Source: CAWCHZ01 sp963795555
GTDB lineage: Bacteria; Actinomycetota; Thermoleophilia; Solirubrobacterales; Solirubrobacteraceae
Direction of reading: 5' to 3'
DNA length: 64,000 nt
Assembly: GCA_963795555.1 (NCBI GenBank)
Contig: CAWCHZ010000002.1
Coordinates: 124,001 to 188,000, forward strand
The notes beneath the pieces are model-generated. The model did not search any database, was not told the origin of the DNA, and saw only the letters and a list, made by a program, of their open reading frames with translations. Both the position numbers and the translations under genes were made by a program. Positions 17,161 through 24,602 of this stretch are shown here, piece by piece; position 1 is the stretch's first letter; each line of letters starts with the position of its first letter.

Positions 17161-17901
17161 TTATTGCAGGACTGCGACGTAGAACGCGTGCGCCGCGGGC
17201 GAGCCCGCGCCGTTGAGCGTCGTCACGACGACTTGGCTGGCCGTCGATCCCGCGGGGCAGGCGCCTCCGCTGTCGCTGCCCCCGCCGCAAGGCGAGACCC
17301 GCACGGCCGCGCCACTTGAGTCGTTGGTTGCGCTGGCGATCACGCCATGGCCGCTCACGGCCGAGTGGAAGTCGATCACGTAGGTGCCGCCGCTCGCCGA
17401 CACCAGGCTGATGTTGGCATCCGACTGCGTGATCACCGAGCCACCGGAGGAGATCAGCGCCCAGCGTGGGCTGGCACCAGCAGGACCCTGCGGACCGGTC
17501 TGCCCGCGCGGTCCCTGCGGCCCGCGGGGGCCGATCACGGTCTTGAGCTCACCCGGCGCGAAGTCGTTGCGCTTGAGCGAGTAGAGGCGGACCTTCGCGG
17601 CGGTGATCGCGCCGTTGGCGATCTTGCCGTTGGTGACGGCGCCGGCAGCCAGCTTTGCGGAGGTCACGGCGCCGTCGCCCAGCTTGATCGACGTCACGGC
17701 GCCGTTGCGCAGCTTGGGGGTGTTGACCGCGCCCGCCCGCAGCTGCGCGGTCCCCACGCTGTTGCCGGGCAGCCGAAGCGCCGCATAGGACGACCCGCCG
17801 AGGGCGATGAAGACCGCGATCGTCGCCATGACATTGGCGTACGTCAGCCGGCGACGCTGGCTGGCGAAGCGGAAGCGGTGACGCAAGCTGGACTGCCTCA
17901 T
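17161..17901 (-). CDS. Membrane-anchored collagen-like protein
   Basis: A 246-residue protein: basic N-terminus, one hydrophobic anchor or signal ('VMATIAVFIALGGSSYAA', about residues 24-41), then about seven 'GAVT--KL--GAV' repeats predicted to form a beta solenoid-like stalk. A short collagen-like run of Gly-Pro triplets ('GPRGPQGPRGQTGPQGPAG') follows, then a beta-rich C-terminal domain with two Cys. Such proteins are frequent and expanded in Solirubrobacterales and are presumably cell-surface. The ATG at 17901 is 9 nt from GAGGAGG; the ribosome site plus ATG is duplicated 24 nt upstream (17905-17921 and 17929-17945), so 17931 or 17907 could also be used. Confidence 0.72.
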   Translation of the reverse strand: MRQSSLRHRFRFASQRRRLTYANVMATIAVFIALGGSSYAALRLPGNSVGTAQLRAGAVNTPKLRNGAVTSIKLGDGAVTSAKLAAGAVTNGKIANGAITAAKVRLYSLKRNDFAPGELKTVIGPRGPQGPRGQTGPQGPAGASPRWALISSGGSVITQSDANISLVSASGGTYVIDFHSAVSGHGVIASATNDSSGAAVRVSPCGGGSDSGGACPAGSTASQVVVTTLNGAGSPAAHAFYVAVLQ

Positions 17902-18109
17902 CGACATGTGCCTCCTCGGGATGGAGGCCATCTGCCTCCTCGGGACCAACGCTCCTGCCACAAACACCCGCGCTGCGCCGATGATGCTCTCTGAGTCGGA
18001 GCGACGATCATGCCGCCGCGCGACCGCGCGATGCCGGCCCATCTGTCGACGCGAGCTGGCGATGCCCGGCGCTTAGCGGCTGTTGGGCGCGATCGGATAG
18101 CTTCGCACG

Positions 18110-18976
18110 GTGCGCATCACCAATGCCCGCCGGCTTGCCGCTGATGGCCGCCGCCTCGCCGCTGCGCTCGGCTGCGTCCTGGGCGCGCTCGCCCTCCACC
18201 TGCTCGCCTTCTCCTGGGGAGCCGGCCGCCGCGCCGACGCCGCGCTGCTGCGCCGGCTGCACCTCCACGACATCGGTCGCCTCGGTGGCTGGTCGAGCCG
18301 GCTCGCGCATCTCGTCGACCCGCTGCCGCTGGTGATCGCCGGCGCGGTGCTCGTGCTGATCGCGCTGGTGCGCCGACGCCCTCGCCAGGCGCTGGTGGTG
18401 CTGGTGGTGCTCGCCGTCGCGCCGCTGATCACCGAGGTCCTCAAGCAGCTGCTCGCCGAGCCGCGGGCGCTCAGCTGGGCGGACGCGCCGCAGATCCCCG
18501 CCGCGTCGTGGCCCAGCGGCCACGCGACGGCAGGCGCGGCGCTCGCCGCCAGTGCGCTGATCGTCGCGCCGACGCGGCTGCGGGCGCTGGTGGCGCTGGG
18601 CGCCGTGGCGTTCGTGGCCGCGCTGGACGGTGCGCTGGTGTTGCTTGCATGGCATCACCCCAGCGACGTCATGGCCGGCGACCTGGTCGCGGCAGGTTGG
18701 GCGCTGCTCGTCTCAGCGGTGGCGGCCCGGCTCCCAGAGCGGCTCTTGTGGTCCGTTGGCCTCGCGCGCCAGGATGAACAGCAGGTCCGACAATCGGTTG
18801 AGGTAGCGCACGACCTCGCGGTTGACGAGCTCGCCGCAGGCGATGGTCCGCCGTTCGGCGCGACGGCAGACGGTGCGGCAGACGTGCAGGGCGGCGCCGG
18901 CCGGGGTGCCGCCGGGGAGCACGAACGAGCGCAGCGGCGCGAGCGTGGCGTTGACGTCATCGCAGGCTCGCTCTAG
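18110..18976 (+). CDS. PAP2-family phosphatase (membrane)
   Basis: A 288-residue frame whose first 205 residues form a multi-helix membrane protein with the PAP2 signature: 'KQLLAEPRAL', 'WPSGHATA' and 'WHHPSDVMAGD', the last giving the His and Asp of motif 3. Such enzymes dephosphorylate lipid phosphates or undecaprenyl diphosphate at the membrane. GTG start at 18110. The last 88 residues are not PAP2-like and are encoded antisense to the end of the cobalamin adenosyltransferase gene, so this tail is probably an unselected read-through to the first stop. Confidence 0.78.
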   Translation: MRITNARRLAADGRRLAAALGCVLGALALHLLAFSWGAGRRADAALLRRLHLHDIGRLGGWSSRLAHLVDPLPLVIAGAVLVLIALVRRRPRQALVVLVVLAVAPLITEVLKQLLAEPRALSWADAPQIPAASWPSGHATAGAALAASALIVAPTRLRALVALGAVAFVAALDGALVLLAWHHPSDVMAGDLVAAGWALLVSAVAARLPERLLWSVGLARQDEQQVRQSVEVAHDLAVDELAAGDGPPFGATADGAADVQGGAGRGAAGEHERAQRRERGVDVIAGSL

Positions 18977-19267
18977 CCAGGCGGTCTGCTCGCTGTCGAC
19001 CCGCAGCCGCTCGCGCTCGTCCGACAGCGGCACCGACAGGTCCGCGCCAACGTCGAAGAGATCGTTCTGGATGCGCGCCAGCCAGGCATCGCGCTGAGGG
19101 TCGAGCGCGCCCAGCGCCCGCGTCAGTCCGATCTGCGCGTTGAGCTCGTCGACCGTGCCATAAGCCTCGATCCGCGCGTCGGTCTTGGCGACGCGGCTCA
19201 TGTCGCCCAGGTGTGTCTCGCCATCGTCGCCCAGGCGGGTGTAGATGCGGGTCAGGTTGACGGTCAT
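18713..19267 (-). CDS. pduO: ATP:cob(I)alamin adenosyltransferase (PduO type)
   Basis: A 184-residue PduO-type enzyme that makes adenosylcobalamin from cob(I)alamin and ATP. The N-terminal ATP site 'IYTRLGDDGETHLGD', the 'GTVDELNAQIG' helix, 'PGGTPAGAALHVCRTVCRRAER' region and 'LNRLSDLLF' are all present and the length is normal. It converges with the PAP2 gene with a 264-nt overlap and is divergent from a DUF4430 lipoprotein gene. The nearest B12-dependent enzyme is not in the window. Confidence 0.92.
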   Translation of the reverse strand: MTVNLTRIYTRLGDDGETHLGDMSRVAKTDARIEAYGTVDELNAQIGLTRALGALDPQRDAWLARIQNDLFDVGADLSVPLSDERERLRVDSEQTAWLERACDDVNATLAPLRSFVLPGGTPAGAALHVCRTVCRRAERRTIACGELVNREVVRYLNRLSDLLFILAREANGPQEPLWEPGRHR

Positions 19268-19374
19268 TTGCGTTGCCGGCGGACGCCGCGAAGACGGAGG
19301 CCGCGGGGGCGGGCCAGCGGTGGCGGCGTGGCCGCGGCGCGACCAGCAGTCTACGCCCTGGCAAGATCAGCTCG

Positions 19375-20313
19375 ATGCTCACTCGCTTCGGTTTGCCGGC
19401 TCGCGCCGCGCTGGCGCTCGGCTGCGCGCTGGCGCTTGCCGGCTGCGCGCTGGGCTCCAGCACCGGCTCGAGCGTCGTGGCGGTGACGGTCACGCGCGAC
19501 TTCGGTGCGCAGCGACTGGCCCGCGCGACGGCGGCGCAAGCCGCGCGCGGCGACACGGTGATGCGCTTCCTCCAACATCACTTCAAGGTCGGCGCCAGCG
19601 GTGGCTTCGTCGCGTCGATCGACGGTCTCGCTGGCGGTCGTCCCGGCGCGCTCTCGACGGGGCCACCGGTCGCCTGGTTCTTCTACGTCAACGGCATCGC
19701 CGCGCCGCTCGCCGCGGCGAGCACGGCGCTGCATCCCGGCGATCGCATCCTCTGGGATCGCCATGACTGGCGGGGAGCGCAGCGCGTCCCGGCGATCGTC
19801 GGCCTCTATCCGCAGCCGTTTCGCTCGGCGCTCGATGGCAAGCGGGTGCCGGTGGTGGTCGCGTGCGCCGACGCCGGCGCCCCCGCCTGCCGTACCGTCG
19901 ACGACCGGCTGGCGGCGATCGGAATCAACCCCGGGCGCTCCGACATCGCCGCTGGCGCCGGGCAGGACGTGCTGCGGGTCCTGGTCGGCACCTGGGCACA
20001 GATTCGCGCCGACGCGGCGGCCGCGCAGTTGGCCAGCGGGCCGGCGCGCTCTGGCGTGTTCGCCCGCTTCGATGCGACCGGGCGCCTTGAGCTGCTCGAC
20101 CCGACCGGGCGGCCCAGGCGGACGTTGGCGGCGGGCGCCGGGCTGATCGCCGCGACGCGCTATGCCGACCAGCAGCCGACCTGGCTGGTCACGGGCAGCG
20201 ACGGTGCCGGCGTGCTCGCGGCGGCGCGCCACCTCGACGTGGCCGACCTCGCCGACCGCTTCGCGCTGGCGCTGACCGGCTCCGCGCTGGTCGCGCTGCC
20301 GCTGGCGGCCTGA
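19375..20313 (+). CDS. Lipoprotein with DUF4430 (transcobalamin-like) domain
   Basis: A 312-residue predicted lipoprotein: signal peptide with lipobox 'LAGC' (Cys at about residue 24), then a domain with 'RGDTVMRFLQHHFKV', 'VAWFFYVNGIAA' and 'LHPGDRILWDRHDW', the pattern of DUF4430 beta-grasp domains that also form the C-terminal part of transcobalamins. The remainder is an unassigned globular region. ATG 19375 was chosen because it directly precedes the signal. It is divergent from the cobalamin adenosyltransferase gene. The 3' end, including the stop, is duplicated 38 nt downstream (20329-20361). Confidence 0.7.
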   Translation: MLTRFGLPARAALALGCALALAGCALGSSTGSSVVAVTVTRDFGAQRLARATAAQAARGDTVMRFLQHHFKVGASGGFVASIDGLAGGRPGALSTGPPVAWFFYVNGIAAPLAAASTALHPGDRILWDRHDWRGAQRVPAIVGLYPQPFRSALDGKRVPVVVACADAGAPACRTVDDRLAAIGINPGRSDIAAGAGQDVLRVLVGTWAQIRADAAAAQLASGPARSGVFARFDATGRLELLDPTGRPRRTLAAGAGLIAATRYADQQPTWLVTGSDGAGVLAAARHLDVADLADRFALALTGSALVALPLAA

Positions 20314-20494
20314 CGGGCGCGTCGACGATCGCGCTGCCGCTGGCCGGCTGATCGGCGCGTCTGACCGACCAGCTCGGCTCGCCGCACTCTGATCCAACCA
20401 GCTCGACGTCTTCGCTCACGAAGCGATAGGTTCCCCGCCTCAAGATGGGCTTCGATGTCGCGACAGGCTCTGCGGGAGGGGCTGGCACCGGCGC

Positions 20495-21628
20495 ATGAGG
20501 ATCGGTGTGCCCCGGGAGACCGCTGCGGGCGAGCGCCGGGTGGCGCTCGTGCCCGATGTCGTGCGCAAGCTCGTCGCCGATGGCCTCGAGGTCGTGGTCG
20601 AGCGTGGCGCCGGCCTGGAGGCGCTGATACCCGACGCCGCCTATGAGAACGCCGGGGCCCGGCTGGTCGACACGGCCGACGTCTGGGGCTCGGAGATCGT
20701 CGCCAAGGTCGCTCCGCCAAGCGCGGAGGAGATGGTGCGGCTCAATGCCGACAGCGTCCTGATCGGCTTCCTCGCGCCGCTGACCAACGGTGAGGGCATG
20801 CGCGCGATCGCCGCTTCGGGCGCGACCGCGTTCGCGCTTGAGGCCGTGCCGCGCATCTCGCGCGCCCAGTCGATGGACGCGCTCTCCTCGCAGAGCAACG
20901 TCGCCGGCTACCGCGCCGCGCTGCTGGGCGCGCAGCGACTGGGGCGCTTCTTCCCAATGCTGATGACCGCGGCGGGCACGATTCGTCCGGCGAAGGTGCT
21001 CGTGCTGGGCGCCGGCGTCGCGGGGCTGCAGGCGATCGCCACGGCGCGCCGGCTCGGCGCCCAGGTTCAGGGCTTCGACGTCCGCGCCGCGGTCAAGGAG
21101 CAGGTCGAGAGCCTCGGCGCGACGTTCCTGGAGCTGGACCTCGGCGCCGATGCCGAGGGGGCCGGCGGCTACGCCAAGGCGCTCGACGAGGACGCCCAAC
21201 GCCGCCAGCAGCAGCTGCTCGCCGACGCGATGGTCGACGTCGACGTCGTGATAACGACCGCGCTGGTGCCCGGGCGCCCGGCGCCGCTGCTGGTCACGGC
21301 CGACGCGGTGCGGCGGATGAAGCCGGGCGCGGTGGTGATCGATCTCGCGGGCGAGGCGGGCGGCAACTGCGAGCTGTCAGAGCCGGGTGAGACGGTGGTC
21401 CGCGAGGACGTGATCATCGACGCTCCGCTGAATCTGCCCTCGACGATGGCCGAGCACGCCTCCCAGCTCTACGCGCGCAACGTCCAGGCGCTGGTCGCGC
21501 TGATGGTCTCCGCCGAGGGCGGCCTCAACCTCGACTTCGACGACGAGATCATCGCCGGCGCATGTGTCTGCCGCGGCGGCGAGATCGTCCACGAGGGCGC
21601 CCGCGCCGCGGCGGGCGTGGCGGCATAG
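20495..21628 (+). CDS. pntAA: NAD(P) transhydrogenase subunit alpha, part 1
   Basis: A 377-residue cytoplasmic NAD(H)-binding subunit (dI) of the proton-pumping transhydrogenase. It shares the alanine dehydrogenase fold: 'GVPRETAAGERRVALVP' at the N-terminus, 'SQSNVAGYRAA', Rossmann 'VLVLGAGVAGLQA' and the dI-type 'NLPSTMAEHASQLYARN'. Followed by pntAB and pntB, which rules out a stand-alone alanine dehydrogenase. The split three-gene form resembles that of Rhodospirillum-type enzymes. Confidence 0.94.
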   Translation: MRIGVPRETAAGERRVALVPDVVRKLVADGLEVVVERGAGLEALIPDAAYENAGARLVDTADVWGSEIVAKVAPPSAEEMVRLNADSVLIGFLAPLTNGEGMRAIAASGATAFALEAVPRISRAQSMDALSSQSNVAGYRAALLGAQRLGRFFPMLMTAAGTIRPAKVLVLGAGVAGLQAIATARRLGAQVQGFDVRAAVKEQVESLGATFLELDLGADAEGAGGYAKALDEDAQRRQQQLLADAMVDVDVVITTALVPGRPAPLLVTADAVRRMKPGAVVIDLAGEAGGNCELSEPGETVVREDVIIDAPLNLPSTMAEHASQLYARNVQALVALMVSAEGGLNLDFDDEIIAGACVCRGGEIVHEGARAAAGVAA

Positions 21629-21698
21629 CCGACGCGGATCGCGACCAGCCCAGCCAGCTTCAGATCAACGGCGAGATCGAGACAAAGGAAGTTCGACG

Positions 21699-22043
21699 AT
21701 GGATTTGCTGACAGAGCTTGCGATCCTCGTGCTGGCCGCGTTCGTCGGCTTCTACACGATCTCCAAGATCCCCAACACGCTGCACACGCCGTTGATGTCC
21801 GGCACCAACGCGATCCACGGGATCGTCCTGCTCGGCGGCCTGCTCGTGGTCGGGCTGTCCGGCAACGGCGTCCTCAACAAGATCATCCTCGTGATCGCGA
21901 TCGCCTTCGGGACGATCAACGTCGTCGGCGGCTTCCTCGTCACCGATCGCATGCTCGAGATGTTCAAGCGCAAGCCTGAGCCGCCGGCCCAGCAGGGCGC
22001 CTCCGATGGAGCCGACGCAAGCACGGACGGTCAGCCGCGATGA
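21699..22043 (+). CDS. pntAB: NAD(P) transhydrogenase subunit alpha, part 2
   Basis: A 114-residue membrane subunit with about three helices ('LAILVLAAFVGFYTI', 'GIVLLGGLLVVGL', 'IILVIAIAFGTINVVGGF') and the conserved 'IPNTLHTPLMSGTNAI'. It forms part of the proton channel (dII). Start at ATG 21699 with AAAGGA 9 nt upstream; a 4-nt ATGA overlap couples it to pntB. Confidence 0.94.
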   Translation: MDLLTELAILVLAAFVGFYTISKIPNTLHTPLMSGTNAIHGIVLLGGLLVVGLSGNGVLNKIILVIAIAFGTINVVGGFLVTDRMLEMFKRKPEPPAQQGASDGADASTDGQPR

Positions 22044-23464
22044 GCCTCCCGACCGGCGTCTTCCTGCAGAGCGCGCACTTCATCCAGGCGGCCTACATCG
22101 TCGCCTTCGCGCTGTTCATCTACGGGCTCGCGCAGCTGACCGGACCGCGCACGGCGGTGCGCGGCAACCGCACCGCGGCGCTGGGCATGGCGATCGCGGT
22201 GATCGCCACCCTGCTCACCAAGGGCGAGGGCAACTGGGGCCTGATCGCGCTGGGCATCGTGATCGGCACCGCGGTTGGCATCCCCGCGGCGCGCAACGTG
22301 AAGATGACCGCGATGCCACAGATGGTGGCGCTGTTCAACGGCGTCGGCGGCGGCGCCGTGGCGCTGATCGCCTGGGCGGAGTTTCGCCGCTACGGTGGCC
22401 ACTTCCCGCTCGGGCTGCGCGCGGAGATCCCGACGCTGTTCGCGGCGGTGATCGGGTCGGTCTCCTTCTGGGGCTCGAACATCGCCTTCGGCAAGCTGCA
22501 GGGGATCGTGCCGGGACGGCCGATCACGCTTGGTCGCGCCCAGCAGCTCGTCAACGGCCTGCTGCTTGCCGGTGCGCTGGCGCTGTGCATCGTGCTGGCG
22601 GCCGGCTCGCATTCACAGGCGCTGTTCATCGTCGTGCTCGTACTCGCGGCGCTGCTCGGCAACTTCCTCGTGCTGCCGATCGGCGGGGCCGACATGCCGG
22701 TCGTGATCTCGCTGCTCAACGCGTTCACCGGCCTGTCGGCGGCGGCGACCGGCATCGCACTGCAGAACACCGCGCTGATCGTCGCCGGCATGATCGTCGG
22801 CGCCTCGGGCTCGATCCTCACGACCCTGATGGCCAGGGCGATGAACCGCTCGATCCCCAACATCGTCGCCGGCGGCTTCGGCGTGGGCGATGCGGCGACG
22901 CCTGCGGCCGGCGCCGCCGTCGAGCACGGCGGGACGGTGCGCTCGACCAACGCTGCCGACGCCGCGATCCAGCTCTCCTATGCCCGTCAGGTCGTGGTGG
23001 TGCCCGGCTATGGCATGGCGGTGGCGCAGGCCCAGCACGCCGTGCGCGAGCTCGAGCGCGAGCTGGAGAAGCGCGGCGTCGAGGTCAAGTACGCGATCCA
23101 CCCCGTCGCGGGGCGGATGCCCGGTCACATGAACGTGCTGTTGGCCGAAGCCGATGTGCCCTATGACCTGCTCAAGGAGATGGACGAGATCAACCCGGAG
23201 TTCCCGCGCACCGACGTGGCGCTGGTGATCGGCGCCAACGACGTCACCAACCCCGCCGCGGAGCGCACGCCGGGCTCGCCGATCTACGGCATGCCGATCC
23301 TCCAGGTCAACAAGTCCCAGAGCGTGATCGTCATCAAGCGCTCGATGAATCCAGGCTTCGCCGGCATCGAGAACGAGCTCTACTACGACGACAAGACGCA
23401 GATGCTCTTCGGCGACGCCAAGCAGGCGGTCGCCGACATCACGGCTGAGATCCACAACGTCTAG
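22040..23464 (+). CDS. pntB: NAD(P) transhydrogenase subunit beta
   Basis: A 474-residue subunit with an N-terminal membrane domain of about nine helices (roughly residues 1-265) and a C-terminal NADP(H)-binding dIII domain ('VVVPGYGMAVAQAQHAV', 'HPVAGRMPGHMNVLLAEA', 'IGANDVTNPAA', 'KRSMNPGFAGIEN'). With PntAA and PntAB it transfers hydride from NADH to NADP+ using the proton gradient, supplying NADPH for biosynthesis such as the FabG/FabI steps. Confidence 0.95.
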   Translation: MSLPTGVFLQSAHFIQAAYIVAFALFIYGLAQLTGPRTAVRGNRTAALGMAIAVIATLLTKGEGNWGLIALGIVIGTAVGIPAARNVKMTAMPQMVALFNGVGGGAVALIAWAEFRRYGGHFPLGLRAEIPTLFAAVIGSVSFWGSNIAFGKLQGIVPGRPITLGRAQQLVNGLLLAGALALCIVLAAGSHSQALFIVVLVLAALLGNFLVLPIGGADMPVVISLLNAFTGLSAAATGIALQNTALIVAGMIVGASGSILTTLMARAMNRSIPNIVAGGFGVGDAATPAAGAAVEHGGTVRSTNAADAAIQLSYARQVVVVPGYGMAVAQAQHAVRELERELEKRGVEVKYAIHPVAGRMPGHMNVLLAEADVPYDLLKEMDEINPEFPRTDVALVIGANDVTNPAAERTPGSPIYGMPILQVNKSQSVIVIKRSMNPGFAGIENELYYDDKTQMLFGDAKQAVADITAEIHNV

Positions 23465-23589
23465 CCCCCCACGGGGCCGTTTGGGGTCCGCAGTGGATCG
23501 CGGCGCGGCCAGTTCAGGGCGCTGGGCGTCAGGCTCGTCGATCCCTGGCCGGGCTGAGCGCCGTCGCTGCCGCGGCCGGTAGGCTCGCG

Positions 23590-24543
23590 ATGGTGGCGGG
23601 ACGGATCCGCGTGGGAACCTCGAGCTGGGCCGACCCGGGCTTCATCGCCGAGTGGTATCCGCCCGGGCTGCCGGCGCGCGAGCGCCTCGGCTTCTACGCG
23701 CAGCACTTCGACGTCGTCGAAGTCAACACGACCTTCTACGGGCTGCCCGACCGCAACGCGGTCGCACGCTGGGCGCAGTCGACGCCGGACGACTTCACCT
23801 TCGACATCAAGCTTCACCGTCTGCTCTCGCGGCACACCGCGCAGCTCGAGTCGCTGCCACCGGACCTGCGCGACCAGGCGCAGACCGACCAGCGCGGGCG
23901 TGTGCGCCTGACCGACGAGCTCGAGCGTGCGATGGCCGAGCGGCTGCTCGCCGAGCTCGAGCCGCTGCGCGAGGCGGGCAAGCTGGGGGTCTTCCTGCTC
24001 CAGCTCACGCCGGCGTTCGCACCCGGCCGAAATCGGCTCGATGAGCTCGACGGGTTGGTGGCGGCACTCGCCCCGCATTGCATCGCCGTCGAGCTGCGCA
24101 ACCGTGGCTGGGTCGCGGGCGAGCGCGCCGCCGAGACCTTCGCGCAGCTGTCCGAGCGCGGCCTGGCATTCGTCTGCGTCGACAGCCCCGGCGCGGCGCG
24201 GGCCGACGGGGCGCGGGACGAGCCGGGGCGCGGCGGCGCGGCGCGGGCCGACGCCGGCGCTGGTGCCGAGTCGCCGACGGTCATGCCGCCGGTCGACGCG
24301 GTCACCTGTGATCAGCTGTCCTACCTGCGGGCGCATGGGCGCAACCGCGAGGGCTATCTGCATGGTCGCACGGTGGCCGAGCGCTTCGGCTGGCGGTACT
24401 CCGACGAGGAGCTGGAGGAGATCGTCGGCCGTGTTCGCGGGCTCGCCGCGCTGACCACCGACGTGCGCACGATGTTCAACAACAACCGTGGCGCCGACGC
24501 GCCGCACGCCGCGCAGCGCTTCAAGGAGCTGATCGGCCAGTGA
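23590..24543 (+). CDS. DUF72 family protein (YecE-like)
   Basis: A 317-residue TIM-barrel-like protein. Motifs 'GTSSWADPGFIAEWYP', 'FDVVEVNTTFYGLP', 'VELRNRGWV', 'YLRAHGRN' and 'MFNNNRGADAPHAAQRF' define DUF72. The biochemical function is unknown. Residues about 204-232 are a non-conserved Gly/Ala/Arg/Asp insertion with an internal repeat ('GAARAD' twice), another in-frame low-complexity duplication. The gene precedes glpD by 43 nt. Confidence 0.85.
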   Translation: MVAGRIRVGTSSWADPGFIAEWYPPGLPARERLGFYAQHFDVVEVNTTFYGLPDRNAVARWAQSTPDDFTFDIKLHRLLSRHTAQLESLPPDLRDQAQTDQRGRVRLTDELERAMAERLLAELEPLREAGKLGVFLLQLTPAFAPGRNRLDELDGLVAALAPHCIAVELRNRGWVAGERAAETFAQLSERGLAFVCVDSPGAARADGARDEPGRGGAARADAGAGAESPTVMPPVDAVTCDQLSYLRAHGRNREGYLHGRTVAERFGWRYSDEELEEIVGRVRGLAALTTDVRTMFNNNRGADAPHAAQRFKELIGQ

Positions 24544-24566
24544 CGATGCGCGCTGATCCCCGCTCG

Positions 24567-24602
24567 GTGATCGTGCGCGTGGGCCGGTGATCGCGCGCGT
24601 CG
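24567..24602 (+). repeat. Duplicated start region creating a 7-codon mini-ORF before glpD
   Basis: The segment GTGATCGTGCGCGT at 24567 recurs with one mismatch at 24587, a 20-nt period. The first copy reads GTG ... TGA as a 7-codon ORF (24567-24590) whose TGA overlaps the glpD GTG as GTGA. The duplication thus converts an ordinary start into a coupled one. Confidence 0.7.

Noticed and set aside
19268..19374. Cobalamin riboswitch between pduO and the DUF4430 gene
   Set aside because: The gap is about 107 nt, too short for the aptamer, and lacks a B12-box with the expected neighbours.
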